From Methanospirillum hungatei (GTDB lineage Archaea > Halobacteriota > Methanomicrobia > Methanomicrobiales > Methanospirillaceae): 64,000 nucleotides of DNA. Below the pieces are notes generated by a model. That model was not told the DNA's origin. It searched no databases and saw only the letters and a list, made by a program, of their open reading frames with translations. The position numbers were made by a program, and so were the translations under genes. Location of the stretch: NCBI RefSeq assembly GCF_019263745.1, contig NZ_CP077107.1, positions 930,001 to 994,000 on the forward strand, in the 5' to 3' direction. Below are positions 43,338-51,992 of this stretch, piece after piece; positions within the stretch are counted from its first letter, which is position 1, and every line of letters begins with the position of its first letter.

Positions 43338-46300
43338 TTACACCCGCATTCGTCCCTGTTCCCGGGCATAACAGAGATCACAGATACCAGTCTTTGTCTC
43401 ATGATCATACCACGAAACTCCTCCGTGCCCACAGATTTTGCACCGGCCATAGTCCTTATCAGCCCGAATCATACCTGAAACATTGACCATTCCCGGAAGT
43501 GTCACATATGACAGACTGACCCGAGCAACCGCCTTTGAATAACACCTCTGACAGATGACATGAGAAACCTCCCCTTCTTCTTTCATTCTACCAGAAATTT
43601 TCTCAGTGTACAAAACCCATTTTCCTCCACAGACATCACAAGGACCAGTTCTAATACCAGGCAACAGAGCAAAACCTTCTGGATCAACAGCAGAGAGAGG
43701 AAGCATCAAATGTTCTCTCGAATCAGGCGGGAAATCATCCGGGAGATGAGGAGAGGTACATATCTCCCGACCGGTGATTTTCAGAACCGATTCAGAAATC
43801 ACGGGTGATACTTGTGTTGATGACTCTTCAGAACTCTCTTGGGCGGGAGCACAATCCGCAGAAGTATGAGAACCATCAGGCATTGGTCTCCCATATACAC
43901 ACTCATTCTCCCGTCCTAAGGGAGAATTAAAAAAATTAATTTTATTATCAGGAGTATTTTCAGATTCTGCGTTCACATCAACCTCACCGGATAGGGCGGA
44001 ACTTCCCGTCCCCTGAAGTTCTGCTCCCGCCTTCCCGCTCTCCGGTCCATCATCACCATCCGGATCAGTATCCTGATTCTTATCAGAAGTATGAGAAGTA
44101 TCAAGCCAGCATCCACTCCCGGAGATCCAGTTTTGGTACACCTCATCATCCCAGACAAAACACATGCACCGTCTTCTGGTTCGGCCTTCGTCATCAACAC
44201 TGGTCCGGTCAAGAAATGAAATTGCCGGACATTTCTCCAGCAGACCTGAATAACTCTTTCCATAACTATTGTACCCACAGATCTGTTTTCTGATGGTTTG
44301 TTCTGCTGTTCCGGTAACCTTTGAGAGTTCTGCAACCGTCCATTCCTGTTTGCCACTTCGAAAGACCTTGATAAGGGCTGATTCACTTCTGGTCAGTTTC
44401 GTAATCTGTCCACCAGACTCGCCATTGAGTGCCGCATACATCCTGCTGGCATACTCAAAATCATCAATATTTGCATAAATCACAGTAAATCCGTCTGTTT
44501 CAACCCGTTCACGCTGGAACTGATGAAGACATGCAATTGATTTGATCAGATCAAGAAGCATTCCCGGATTTCTTCTGTTGGTTGATGAGGAGAACCGGAT
44601 ATTTCTCGCATAAGGAATCACAACATACACCGGTGACAAAAGTTCCCATATCTGTTGGCAAATGAGGACCTCATCAGTGGTGATGGCTGCATCATCCGGA
44701 AGACATTCGGCACAGGCAAGCTCTCGTGCAAGCACTTTTTCATCCTGTTCACGACTATCATCAATCCAGCAGGTCAGCATACGATTCCACACCTGGTCAT
44801 CACCAGTTCCCTCCATCTTTGCAACCCACCAGACACACCGTTCCGGAATAATACAAACCTGCCCTTTCCGGTCCTTATTTACCGTCCTGTACACAAACGG
44901 CTTTTGAAAAGAGGTCGTCACTCCTTTCAGAGTCTCCTGCATGGTTTCAGATAAAGAAACATCATCCAGACAGATTGCAGTCCCTGCCCTGAGATCTTCC
45001 ACATAAAATAGGGCTTTGTCACTCATCCGCCCATCAAGACGGGAGTGAGGAGGAATATGCCGTATCATCGTGTCAAATGCATGGCTTTTTCCTTTTCCGG
45101 ACTCTCCGGTGACCAGGACATGAAGACCGTTTGAATTCACCACCGACCGGGAAGCAAACGACATAATCAGGCATTGAACAAGCACGGTATCTCCTTCATG
45201 ATCTTTGGCAAAAGAATTCAGGATGTACTCAACCGGACTTGTCGTCCTTAAAATTTCTAATGCAGTCTCTGCATATTTCGTCATTTCAGAAGGAGAATCA
45301 GCCTCCTCTGTCCGGTGAGAAAACTCGGGCCGATCTCCATAATACTCTGCCTTTGCCTGTGCACGATCCCGGGCAATCTGTTTCAGATGCTCCTCATAAT
45401 CTCGTTTTTTTCCGGAACGTGGGCCTTCAAACCTTTGCCTGAGTTCCTGCCACCGCTGTATTCCTCCTCCGCAGGAGTTATGGTGACATCCAGCAAAGAT
45501 CGCCCCGTTTTCAAACTGTATGGCATATGCTCCGTCCTTATGTGCAGATGAAAAGGGGCATTCATCAAAGATAAAGAGTCTTCCCCCGGAAAACTCCTTT
45601 TCCCGAAAGGAAATACCATGAATATGAAGCCATGAGCCAAGGTCAGGAATTGCTGTTCCTTTCTTCTTTTTTTCAGCAGATCTCCCTTCCATCGATGCTG
45701 GTGAAAGAAGTGATGATAGGGATATCAGGAGATCGGGCTGAACAATTCGAAGATCATCTGGAACGAAGAGAATCTCCGATCTTCTATGTGGACGCTCATT
45801 CGTTGAATCACCTTTCCGGGAGACTGTCCCATAGAGTTTCCATATCCGGGCAGCATTGGAAACAGAGGTATCCACATCTGATTGATCATCTGAAAAAAAG
45901 GCTGATAGCACGAATAGACAATTTTTTACCAGGATCAGACTTTCTGCATCGTTCGGAAGAGAGATCCGGTAGAGAAGATGGGCACCGTTTCCGGAATCTG
46001 CAACGATCGGATCAGGCCACCCCCGTTCAGACAAGAATTTTCTGATTCTGTTTGCCTTTCCAGCTGCCAGTTCATGTTCCGTTTCGGTTGAAGAGATCCC
46101 GGATAGACGCTTTGGATCAATGTCGATTGGAAACCATCGCCTTGTGATGATATCATCATCAGAAGTGGTCTTATCAGACAAACCAAGTCTCATCTCTATC
46201 CGGTTCGCCCTTCTGGCAAGCAGGTCAGGATTAATTTCATTGAGGGTTATGTATATTCCGGAGTATTCAGGATCGTTATCCAGGATTTGGACCTTTTCTG

Positions 46301-46427
46301 CAAGTTTTGCATAATCAGTGAAGTATCCGGATGAAATCCCGTGTTTTCGAAACGCCCTGACCTCTACAACCTGTCCGGGTGCATACAGGATCTCACAGGT
46401 CTGTCTGATGAAATCAGCACGAGACAT
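43338..46427 (-). CDS. Primase-helicase of an integrated element (AEP primase + ATPase)
   Basis: ATG 46427 (MSRADFIRQTCEILY) overlaps the upstream stop by 14 bases and gives 1029 residues. The N-terminal archaeo-eukaryotic primase-like domain has WFPIDIDPKR (metal-binding DxD), IVADSGNGAHLLYRI and DTSVSNAARIWKLYGT. A Cys/His zinc segment follows (ECPFSSAHKDG ... CHHNSC). The helicase-type ATPase has Walker A VTGESGKGKSHAFD and acidic ICLDDVS. A winged helix (WTVAELSKVTGTAEQTIRKQ) and two C-terminal zinc ribbons (CDVCGG ... CQRC; CKICGHGG ... CDLC) end the protein. It would replicate the element. A Ser/Glu/Asp-rich linker separates the parts. Confidence 0.82.
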   Translation of the reverse strand: MSRADFIRQTCEILYAPGQVVEVRAFRKHGISSGYFTDYAKLAEKVQILDNDPEYSGIYITLNEINPDLLARRANRIEMRLGLSDKTTSDDDIITRRWFPIDIDPKRLSGISSTETEHELAAGKANRIRKFLSERGWPDPIVADSGNGAHLLYRISLPNDAESLILVKNCLFVLSAFFSDDQSDVDTSVSNAARIWKLYGTVSRKGDSTNERPHRRSEILFVPDDLRIVQPDLLISLSSLLSPASMEGRSAEKKKKGTAIPDLGSWLHIHGISFREKEFSGGRLFIFDECPFSSAHKDGAYAIQFENGAIFAGCHHNSCGGGIQRWQELRQRFEGPRSGKKRDYEEHLKQIARDRAQAKAEYYGDRPEFSHRTEEADSPSEMTKYAETALEILRTTSPVEYILNSFAKDHEGDTVLVQCLIMSFASRSVVNSNGLHVLVTGESGKGKSHAFDTMIRHIPPHSRLDGRMSDKALFYVEDLRAGTAICLDDVSLSETMQETLKGVTTSFQKPFVYRTVNKDRKGQVCIIPERCVWWVAKMEGTGDDQVWNRMLTCWIDDSREQDEKVLARELACAECLPDDAAITTDEVLICQQIWELLSPVYVVIPYARNIRFSSSTNRRNPGMLLDLIKSIACLHQFQRERVETDGFTVIYANIDDFEYASRMYAALNGESGGQITKLTRSESALIKVFRSGKQEWTVAELSKVTGTAEQTIRKQICGYNSYGKSYSGLLEKCPAISFLDRTSVDDEGRTRRRCMCFVWDDEVYQNWISGSGCWLDTSHTSDKNQDTDPDGDDGPESGKAGAELQGTGSSALSGEVDVNAESENTPDNKINFFNSPLGRENECVYGRPMPDGSHTSADCAPAQESSEESSTQVSPVISESVLKITGREICTSPHLPDDFPPDSREHLMLPLSAVDPEGFALLPGIRTGPCDVCGGKWVLYTEKISGRMKEEGEVSHVICQRCYSKAVARVSLSYVTLPGMVNVSGMIRADKDYGRCKICGHGGVSWYDHETKTGICDLCYAREQGRMRV

Positions 46428-46719
46428 CTTCAATCTCCCGTAATACACCCGGGAACTCACAGGGGAGAGACCAGGCGGTTACATGACAGGGACTTTTTAA
46501 TTCGCAGCCCCATACAGGGAAATGGCGATTCATCACCGTGCCAATAACCCTTCTTCGTGATACCGAAGTTGCAGAAGAAAGACAAGGATACAGGTATGGA
46601 TTTCTGTGGATTTCATCTTCTATCTTCCGACGTGAAACCACGAAAGAGGGTTTTCTTGTAACCGAATATACGGCATACAATACCTCGTCTGACAATTCTG
46701 CCTTCATTCTTCCCTCCAT
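46414..46719 (-). CDS. Small basic protein in the primase operon
   Basis: ATG 46719 overlaps the stop of the upstream nuclease-like gene and is preferred over ATG 46764; the product is 101 residues. It reads MEGRMKAELSDEVLYAVYSV, then PSFVVSRRKIEDEIHRNP and SSATSVSRRRVIGTVMNRHF, suggestive of a winged-helix DNA-binding protein. The overlap with both neighbours implies translational coupling. No family was recognised. Confidence 0.55.
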   Translation of the reverse strand: MEGRMKAELSDEVLYAVYSVTRKPSFVVSRRKIEDEIHRNPYLYPCLSSATSVSRRRVIGTVMNRHFPVWGCELKSPCHVTAWSLPCEFPGVLREIEDVSC

Positions 46720-47051
46720 GTGATCAAGGATGCTCCACCTGGCTGGATCCTGTACCTGGTCCATCCTGGTCTTCGATAAATCCAGAACTGGATCTCACCA
46801 GGTGCAGAGCCGGATCGCACCATCTCTGACAAGGTGGCAATTTCCTGAGGAAAATGACTTGTCGTGAACCGTTTACTTGACCGGATAACGAGCCAGAGAG
46901 TCTGATTTTCCTTCCACCCGATGAGATCAAACCTACGATTATGACCAGTAATTTTTTCAGTAGAATAACCAGCTTTTTGAAGGGCAGTCATTGCTGCATA
47001 CTCTGCTGCTCTTCCCGACTGCCAGGTCGCAGTCATAGATGTGGCCTCCAT
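46704..47051 (-). CDS. Holliday-junction-resolvase-like PD-(D/E)XK protein, motif altered
   Basis: The 115 residues follow the small resolvase plan: GRAAEYAAMTALQKAGYS (helix with Glu), NRRFDLIGWKENQTLW (Asp) and LVIRSSKRFTTSHFP, where the usual (E/Q)xK appears as VIR. If the alignment is right, the catalytic Lys is Arg, and activity is doubtful. An alternative start is Met6 (47036). It is the first gene of the overlapping minus-strand operon leading to the primase. Confidence 0.6.
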   Translation of the reverse strand: MEATSMTATWQSGRAAEYAAMTALQKAGYSTEKITGHNRRFDLIGWKENQTLWLVIRSSKRFTTSHFPQEIATLSEMVRSGSAPGEIQFWIYRRPGWTRYRIQPGGASLITWREE

Positions 47052-47551
47052 CCGGAGTTGAAGAGAGGATAAAGTCCTTTACTCATGAGAACATATGTTA
47101 CGATTACCCCTGCTTTATTTCCGAAGCCTCCAAGCGATGAAAATGGGCGGGGGTATCCTCTTTTAATTGTGTGTTTATCGTTCACATAAATCACCAGGAT
47201 ACGTACTTTTTTGCAATCCGCGATTCTTTCAGATTTTTTCTGAAAACCCAGGATAGTACTTTCTTTAAAGCGAAATCTCCTATTCCCCTGAACGAACAAG
47301 GGTCTTACACAAATAACTAATTCGTAAATAAAAAGATACCTGATTGGTCTGAAACTTTTGTGTCATAAATGCATATAAAATACCGTATATGCATATCGTC
47401 TGATAATTCTGTGCTACATCGCGCTAAAAATAGTTATTTCGTATTACCCAGGAACGAGATAGTTTTCAGCAAAAAAAGTTTCGGGTATTTCATAGAATGA
47501 ATGGTAGAATTCTTCGTTCAGGGAAATTATTCAGAAAAAGATGTAGGTTTT
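47052..47551. promoter_or_regulatory. Operon upstream region with inverted repeat
   Basis: Five hundred bases without a supported gene between two minus-strand operons. ATGCATAT at 47369-47376 and ATATGCAT at 47387-47394 form a perfect 8-bp inverted repeat 10 bases apart and could be an operator of the element. An 88-codon frame (47033-47299) is not supported. Confidence 0.35.
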
Positions 47552-47752
47552 CTATCCGAATCGTCCAGATACTCCGATGATGTACAGATCACCCTCATCA
47601 TTCAGGTCATCATCTTTCCACACCGTCCGGATAATCTTCCTGGCTGGTTTCAGATACCTGATCCAGAGTATCAATGACGAGATGCCGGATGCAAGAGACA
47701 TAACAACTGAAACAAAACTGACTATCAATTCAATCGCCATCTTTTTCTCCAA
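47552..47752 (-). CDS. Small single-span membrane protein
   Basis: The 66-residue protein has one membrane segment (IELIVSFVSVVMSLASGISS) and a charged C-terminal half (KPARKIIRTVWKDDDLNDEG). It overlaps the end of the upstream exported-protein gene (47730-48290) by 23 bases, so the two are likely coupled. Function is unknown. Similar small membrane proteins occur in integrated archaeal elements. Confidence 0.5.
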   Translation of the reverse strand: MEKKMAIELIVSFVSVVMSLASGISSLILWIRYLKPARKIIRTVWKDDDLNDEGDLYIIGVSGRFG

Positions 47753-48290
47753 ATTGCATAAGTTCTGTAATATTCATTATTCCAGCTACATCTGAGGCAT
47801 GAGTGAGCGTCTGGTTTGAATCTCCTGAAAAGCTACGTGTCAGAATAATCCCTGAGCCATTTATCTCCATGAGATACCGTGAAATATCCTCCGGAGCAGG
47901 GATTCTTACCGAAGAATATTCTCCCTGTTGCATAAGACCCAGAACATAGGTTTCATGGGAACGTTTTGTCTGGTTGCCTTCATTATCAAAAATACACAAC
48001 CAGGGATCTTTGGAGGTTTGTTCCCGGACTGATGAATATTCATCAATCCCCATAGGACCTGCTGATTGTGCCACTACTTTTGCCTGGATCCGTTCTCCGG
48101 TAACCAATTCTCTGAAGATGGTAGCCGGATCGGTGGTAAAAAGGTCCTGTGTAAGAGATGTGCTCTTTCCAAGGACAGATGATGAGACCCATGATGCTCC
48201 GGAGCAGACAATAGAAGAAGAGACCGTATCAGCACAGACAAACCCAAAGACAAAGAGGGAACAAAAAAGAAAAACCACATATTGGTTCAT
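47730..48290 (-). CDS. Exported protein of unknown function
   Basis: A longer frame opens at 48374, but ATG 48290 is preferred: it has a strong GAGGTGA ribosome site just upstream and starts a signal peptide (MNQYVVFLFCSLFVFGFVC). The 186-residue product includes SSVREQTSKDPWLCIFDNEG and RYLMEINGSGIILTRSFSGD. No domain was recognised. It lies 19 bases after another element gene, in the same direction. Confidence 0.55.
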   Translation of the reverse strand: MNQYVVFLFCSLFVFGFVCADTVSSSIVCSGASWVSSSVLGKSTSLTQDLFTTDPATIFRELVTGERIQAKVVAQSAGPMGIDEYSSVREQTSKDPWLCIFDNEGNQTKRSHETYVLGLMQQGEYSSVRIPAPEDISRYLMEINGSGIILTRSFSGDSNQTLTHASDVAGIMNITELMQFGEKDGD

Positions 48291-48309
48291 TGTCACCTCA
48301 AAAAAAGGA

Positions 48310-48813
48310 TTAAGCCAGTTCAGGAATGGTATCTGCCCAGGTCTCAATCGTGTTCTGGATAGCCACCGATTCAAAACTCGTGATGGCTACCTTATCCCGT
48401 TTGAAAGTCACATTGAAGAGTTCTCCATCTGAAGAATGGCACTTGAGGGTTACATGAAATGAATCAGTAGAGCTGTCATGAGAACCGGAACCTCCCATGG
48501 CTGTTTCAATTGCCGAATTGCCAAGAATTGTTGCAATGTTTGTGTCAAATCCTGCAGCGGTCTTGGAACGGACAGATATCTTTCCTACCTGTTTTCCTTC
48601 TGTGTTCTCGTAGATGATTGTACCAGAATAATATTCAGAACTTTTTGATACTGCCGGAAGAGTGGACCCTCCGGAGACATAACTGGTACATCCCCAGGGA
48701 TTATCAGTGAGGATAGTATTGATGAGAGTGTTCAGGGTGTTTTTACTTGCAAACGGAGTGGCGAGTTTTCGCCCTACGTTCCGTGATACGGATTGTTCTT
48801 CAAAATCGGCCAT
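48310..48813 (-). CDS. Protein of unknown function, likely element-encoded
   Basis: ATG 48813 (MADFEEQSVSRNVGRKLA) is preferred to 48828. The 167-residue product is beta-rich in its middle (YYSGTIIYENTEGKQVGKIS, SFHVTLKCHSSDGELFNVTF) and has a Gly/Ser-rich GGSGSHDSSTDS loop. It has no signal peptide. It is the first of three closely spaced minus-strand genes. The fold suggests a structural or binding protein, but no family was recognised. Confidence 0.55.
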   Translation of the reverse strand: MADFEEQSVSRNVGRKLATPFASKNTLNTLINTILTDNPWGCTSYVSGGSTLPAVSKSSEYYSGTIIYENTEGKQVGKISVRSKTAAGFDTNIATILGNSAIETAMGGSGSHDSSTDSFHVTLKCHSSDGELFNVTFKRDKVAITSFESVAIQNTIETWADTIPELA

Positions 48814-49070
48814 AATTTTTCCTGTCACGTCCTGTGACAGAACAGAATCTGAATCTATGGATATACTCTTTTATCCGGGGGTAAAAACGTGAGAAATGCT
48901 GTGAGCGACGCTGTATTCGGGGATGTTTTCGCATCTGTCAAGGGTGAAATGATACAATGATGTGATTCGTTTTTGACAGAGGATACATCTCTCGTCTTTA
49001 TGGATTTTTCATTTCTTGTCACAGGTCGAACCATACTTTCATCATATTGTGAGAGATAAGTAATATACTT

Positions 49071-50495
49071 ATGTCTCACAATAAATTTATCAACCGGACT
49101 CATGAACTCACATTTCTTGAAGACCGGTTTCGTTCAAATAACTCTGAATTACTCATACTCTATGGAAGGAGACGGGTTGGAAAGACTGAACTTTTGATCC
49201 GCTTTTTAGAGGATAAAAAAGGAATATACATTCTGGCAACAACAGAATCAGAAAAGATTAACATCGGAATATTTGCTAAAGAAATTGCAGATTTCCTTGA
49301 TGATCCAAATTTTGCACTCATATCTTATCCATCATTTGAAGCACTCTGGACCAGTTTTCTATCACATCATCAGTTCCAGAAAATTGCCGAAACACAAAAG
49401 AAAATTCCTATAATACTCGACGAATTTCCATATCTTATCGAAAGAAACCGAACAATTCCATCCCAATTTCAGCGAATCTGGGATCTGCATATGCGGGATA
49501 GTCCGGTGATGCTCATTCTCTCCGGCTCCAGTATCAGTATTATGGAACAGGAGGTTCTTGGCTACAAAAGCCCGCTGTATGGGAGAAGAACCGGACAATG
49601 GCAGGTGGAACCATTATCTTTTGAGCATCTCAAGGAATTTCTTCCATGGTCTGGTGTTGATCTCGCTCAGGTATGGTTTATAACAGGAGGAATTCCTGCA
49701 TACCTTGAACTGTTTGATTCAACCATGGATTTCTGGTCAAATGTTTCCAGTCTTTTTCTCACCAAAGGTGCATACCTCACGATGGAAGCAGAATTGCTGC
49801 TTCAGTATGAATTCAGAGAGCCAGCAAATTATCTGACCATTCTTAAGGCAATTGCAGAGCGTCACACCTCACTTGGCGAGATCATTCAAGCATCCGGGCT
49901 TGATCGGAGTATGGTCTCGAAATACCTATCAGTTTTATTAAAACTTCATATTGTACGTGAGGAGTTGCCAGTTACCGCTACACCGGGGTCCAGAAAACGG
50001 AGGTACCGGATTTCAGATCCCTATCTCTCTTTCTGGTTCAGATTTGTGTATCCGGAGATGACCGCAATAGAAGCAAGGCAGACATCACAGGTTCTTAAGC
50101 GAATTAAGAATAACTTCCCCGGATTTTCTGGACCACTCTTTGAACTTCTGACTGAACATCTCATCAGGGAAAGAGTTCTTTTTCCGGATACCCCCATAAA
50201 CCAACTTGGAAGGTGGTGGCATAATGAAACGGAGATTGACCTTGTTGGTATTTCAGAAAGTGAAGACCTGATGATTTGTGTTGAGTGTAAGTGGACTGAT
50301 CTTTCCCAAAATGAGGCACATGTAATCCTCAAAAAACTGGAGGAGAAAAGTCAGATGGTCAGATGGAAGAATGAGAAAAGAAAGACCATCTATGCTCTGG
50401 TTGGGAAAAAAATTGCAGGAAAACGTGATATCAGGAAATCTGGATATGAGGTGTACGATCTTTCGGATATTGACCGGATTTTAGGATACCACTGA
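49071..50495 (+). CDS. Archaeal AAA+ ATPase with DUF234 nuclease-like domain
   Basis: The 474-residue protein is of the PF01637-DUF234 type. It starts FINRTHELTFLEDRF; Walker A is GRRRVGKTELLIRF, Walker B IPIILDEFPYLI and sensor 1 LILSGSSISIMEQ. A winged helix (SLGEIIQASGLDRSMVSKYL) is followed by the DUF234 domain with NETEIDLVGISE and MICVECKWTDLS, a PD-(D/E)XK layout (E-x-D ... ECK). Such proteins are abundant in archaea, and their role is not settled, with mobile-element or defence roles suggested. Confidence 0.88.
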   Translation: MSHNKFINRTHELTFLEDRFRSNNSELLILYGRRRVGKTELLIRFLEDKKGIYILATTESEKINIGIFAKEIADFLDDPNFALISYPSFEALWTSFLSHHQFQKIAETQKKIPIILDEFPYLIERNRTIPSQFQRIWDLHMRDSPVMLILSGSSISIMEQEVLGYKSPLYGRRTGQWQVEPLSFEHLKEFLPWSGVDLAQVWFITGGIPAYLELFDSTMDFWSNVSSLFLTKGAYLTMEAELLLQYEFREPANYLTILKAIAERHTSLGEIIQASGLDRSMVSKYLSVLLKLHIVREELPVTATPGSRKRRYRISDPYLSFWFRFVYPEMTAIEARQTSQVLKRIKNNFPGFSGPLFELLTEHLIRERVLFPDTPINQLGRWWHNETEIDLVGISESEDLMICVECKWTDLSQNEAHVILKKLEEKSQMVRWKNEKRKTIYALVGKKIAGKRDIRKSGYEVYDLSDIDRILGYH

Positions 50496-50584
50496 ATAGA
50501 ACAGGCGGATTGAAAAGAAGGTGATTTCTCTCAAATAATTTCTCTATGGAAAAAAATTATACCAAAAATGGGAATAACACTTTT

Positions 50585-50690
50585 TTAAACCACTTTTGAC
50601 ACATTTTTTCTCATAACGGTCATCATTCCAAAGTAGATCGTAATCACTCGAGCAAGGAGAAGACCTGATAAAAATCCTATGAAAGAACCG
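50585..50690 (-). pseudogene. 3'-end fragment of an MFS transporter gene
   Basis: About 100 bases match the end of the MFS gene at 59276-60478. The minus strand reads GLLLARVITIYFGMMTVMRK and ends NVSKVV, against GLLLALVITIYFGMMTVTRK ending KVPKVG. No upstream part of the gene is present. It lies in the 50496-50764 spacer. Confidence 0.75.
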
Positions 50691-50764
50691 GATCGTGTGG
50701 AATTGGAATCAAGTTTATAAACCATACACGAATAGCATTTAGGATCCAATAATAAAGAGAAATA

Positions 50765-51738
50765 ATGAAGCCGGAGATGACCATCAGACCAGACATATAT
50801 TCAGAAATAGAGCAGAATATCGATATCCTACATATCGAACCGGTTTGTAAGGGATACTCTGACGACAAGAAATATCTTCTTACGACAAAATCCGAAGAAA
50901 GATTTCTGCTTCGGATAACAGAAACTGATGATACCGAAGTACTGTCCGGAAGGAAAGAGATGTTCACCCTGATGAACAGACTCGCCAGATATTCATCTCT
51001 GGTTCCCCGTTCTCAGGCATGTTGGATCTCTCAGGATGCTCATTTCTGTATTATGATCCACGAGTATATGGAAGGTGATGATGGAGAAGCATCATTACAC
51101 AAGTATAGTTCAGATACCCAATATGAAATCGGATACCGTGCAGGAATTGAACTGAAAAAAATCCACCAACTTACAGCTCCTGCCACTCTTTCCTCATGGT
51201 ATGCCAGAAAAAAACAGAAGCACGAACGATACTGCGAGGTATGTAACCGGGAGCATATGGTCCCGCAAGAATTAGATTTGGAACCAGTTCATGCGTATAT
51301 TGCTGATAACATTCACCTGATGAAAGATGTCAGGCAGACATTTCAGCATGATGACTATCATCCTGCGAATCTGATAATAAATAATGGACAATTAACCGGT
51401 ATTATAGATTTTAACCGATATGACTGGGTGACCCCATTCACGATTTTTACAAACTGGCATATTTTTCCAGCAGAATTAGTATCCCATTCTCACGCGGTCA
51501 GATTGATGGGTATTTCATGAGAAATATCCCTCCGGATTTTTGGAAAAGATATGCTCTCTATAATGCAATGAGCATCGTCCCTTCTCTAGTCTGGTCGTCG
51601 CGAATGGCATGTAAGAAAGAATTCAGGGACGAACTAAAAAAAGCAATTATGTATATTAAAACCCTTATCGATGACCATCAAGGATTTACTTCAGCGATCC
51701 CACAATGGTACCATAATTCTGTCATTCATGAAAAATGA
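50765..51738 (+). pseudogene. Aminoglycoside phosphotransferase-like kinase, frameshifted
   Basis: Two frames together give one protein of the APH/ChoK-like family. The first (50765-51520) holds the N-lobe, the catalytic loop FQHDDYHPANLIINNGQ and the metal-binding GIIDFNRYDWVTP. It then runs to a stop after SHAVRLMGIS. The next frame reads FSRGQIDGYFM over the same bases and continues IPPDFWKRYALYNAMSIVPS to 51738, the normal C-terminal helices. A single-base change near 51485 explains both. It is either a pseudogene, a sequencing error or a coding frameshift. Substrates of archaeal members are unknown. Confidence 0.75.
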
Positions 51739-51992
51739 TGGAGTTGTCATCATTCTCTTCAACAGAAGATTTGATCCTGAATTGGTAATACCAGCAGTTT
51801 GACATCAATACTTATTGAAATGTTTTCCTCTGTCAATTTTTTTGAATACGTTTCAGATTTTAACCTGATTTTTCCATATTTTCAGGCTTTTTTTTGAATA
51901 CCAGTTTTTCTTGAAATTTTCTTCTGAAAATCCATAACATGATCCTTATTTAATGATCACTGAATATGAATAATCAGTAAATCTTTGATATC
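51739..51992. other. Non-coding spacer before the exporter operon
   Basis: AT-rich, with repeated TTTTTTGAATACSAGTTT-like segments (near 51838 and 51890) and no ORF. It should contain the promoter of the exporter genes. Confidence 0.35.

Noticed and set aside
47033-47299. 88-codon minus-strand frame upstream of the resolvase-like gene
   Set aside because: No recognisable domain or ribosome site; it overlaps the resolvase-like start and looks like random open frame.
48855-49103. 82-codon minus-strand frame overlapping the start of the DUF234 ATPase gene
   Set aside because: It covers the promoter region and start of a well-supported gene and has no recognisable features.
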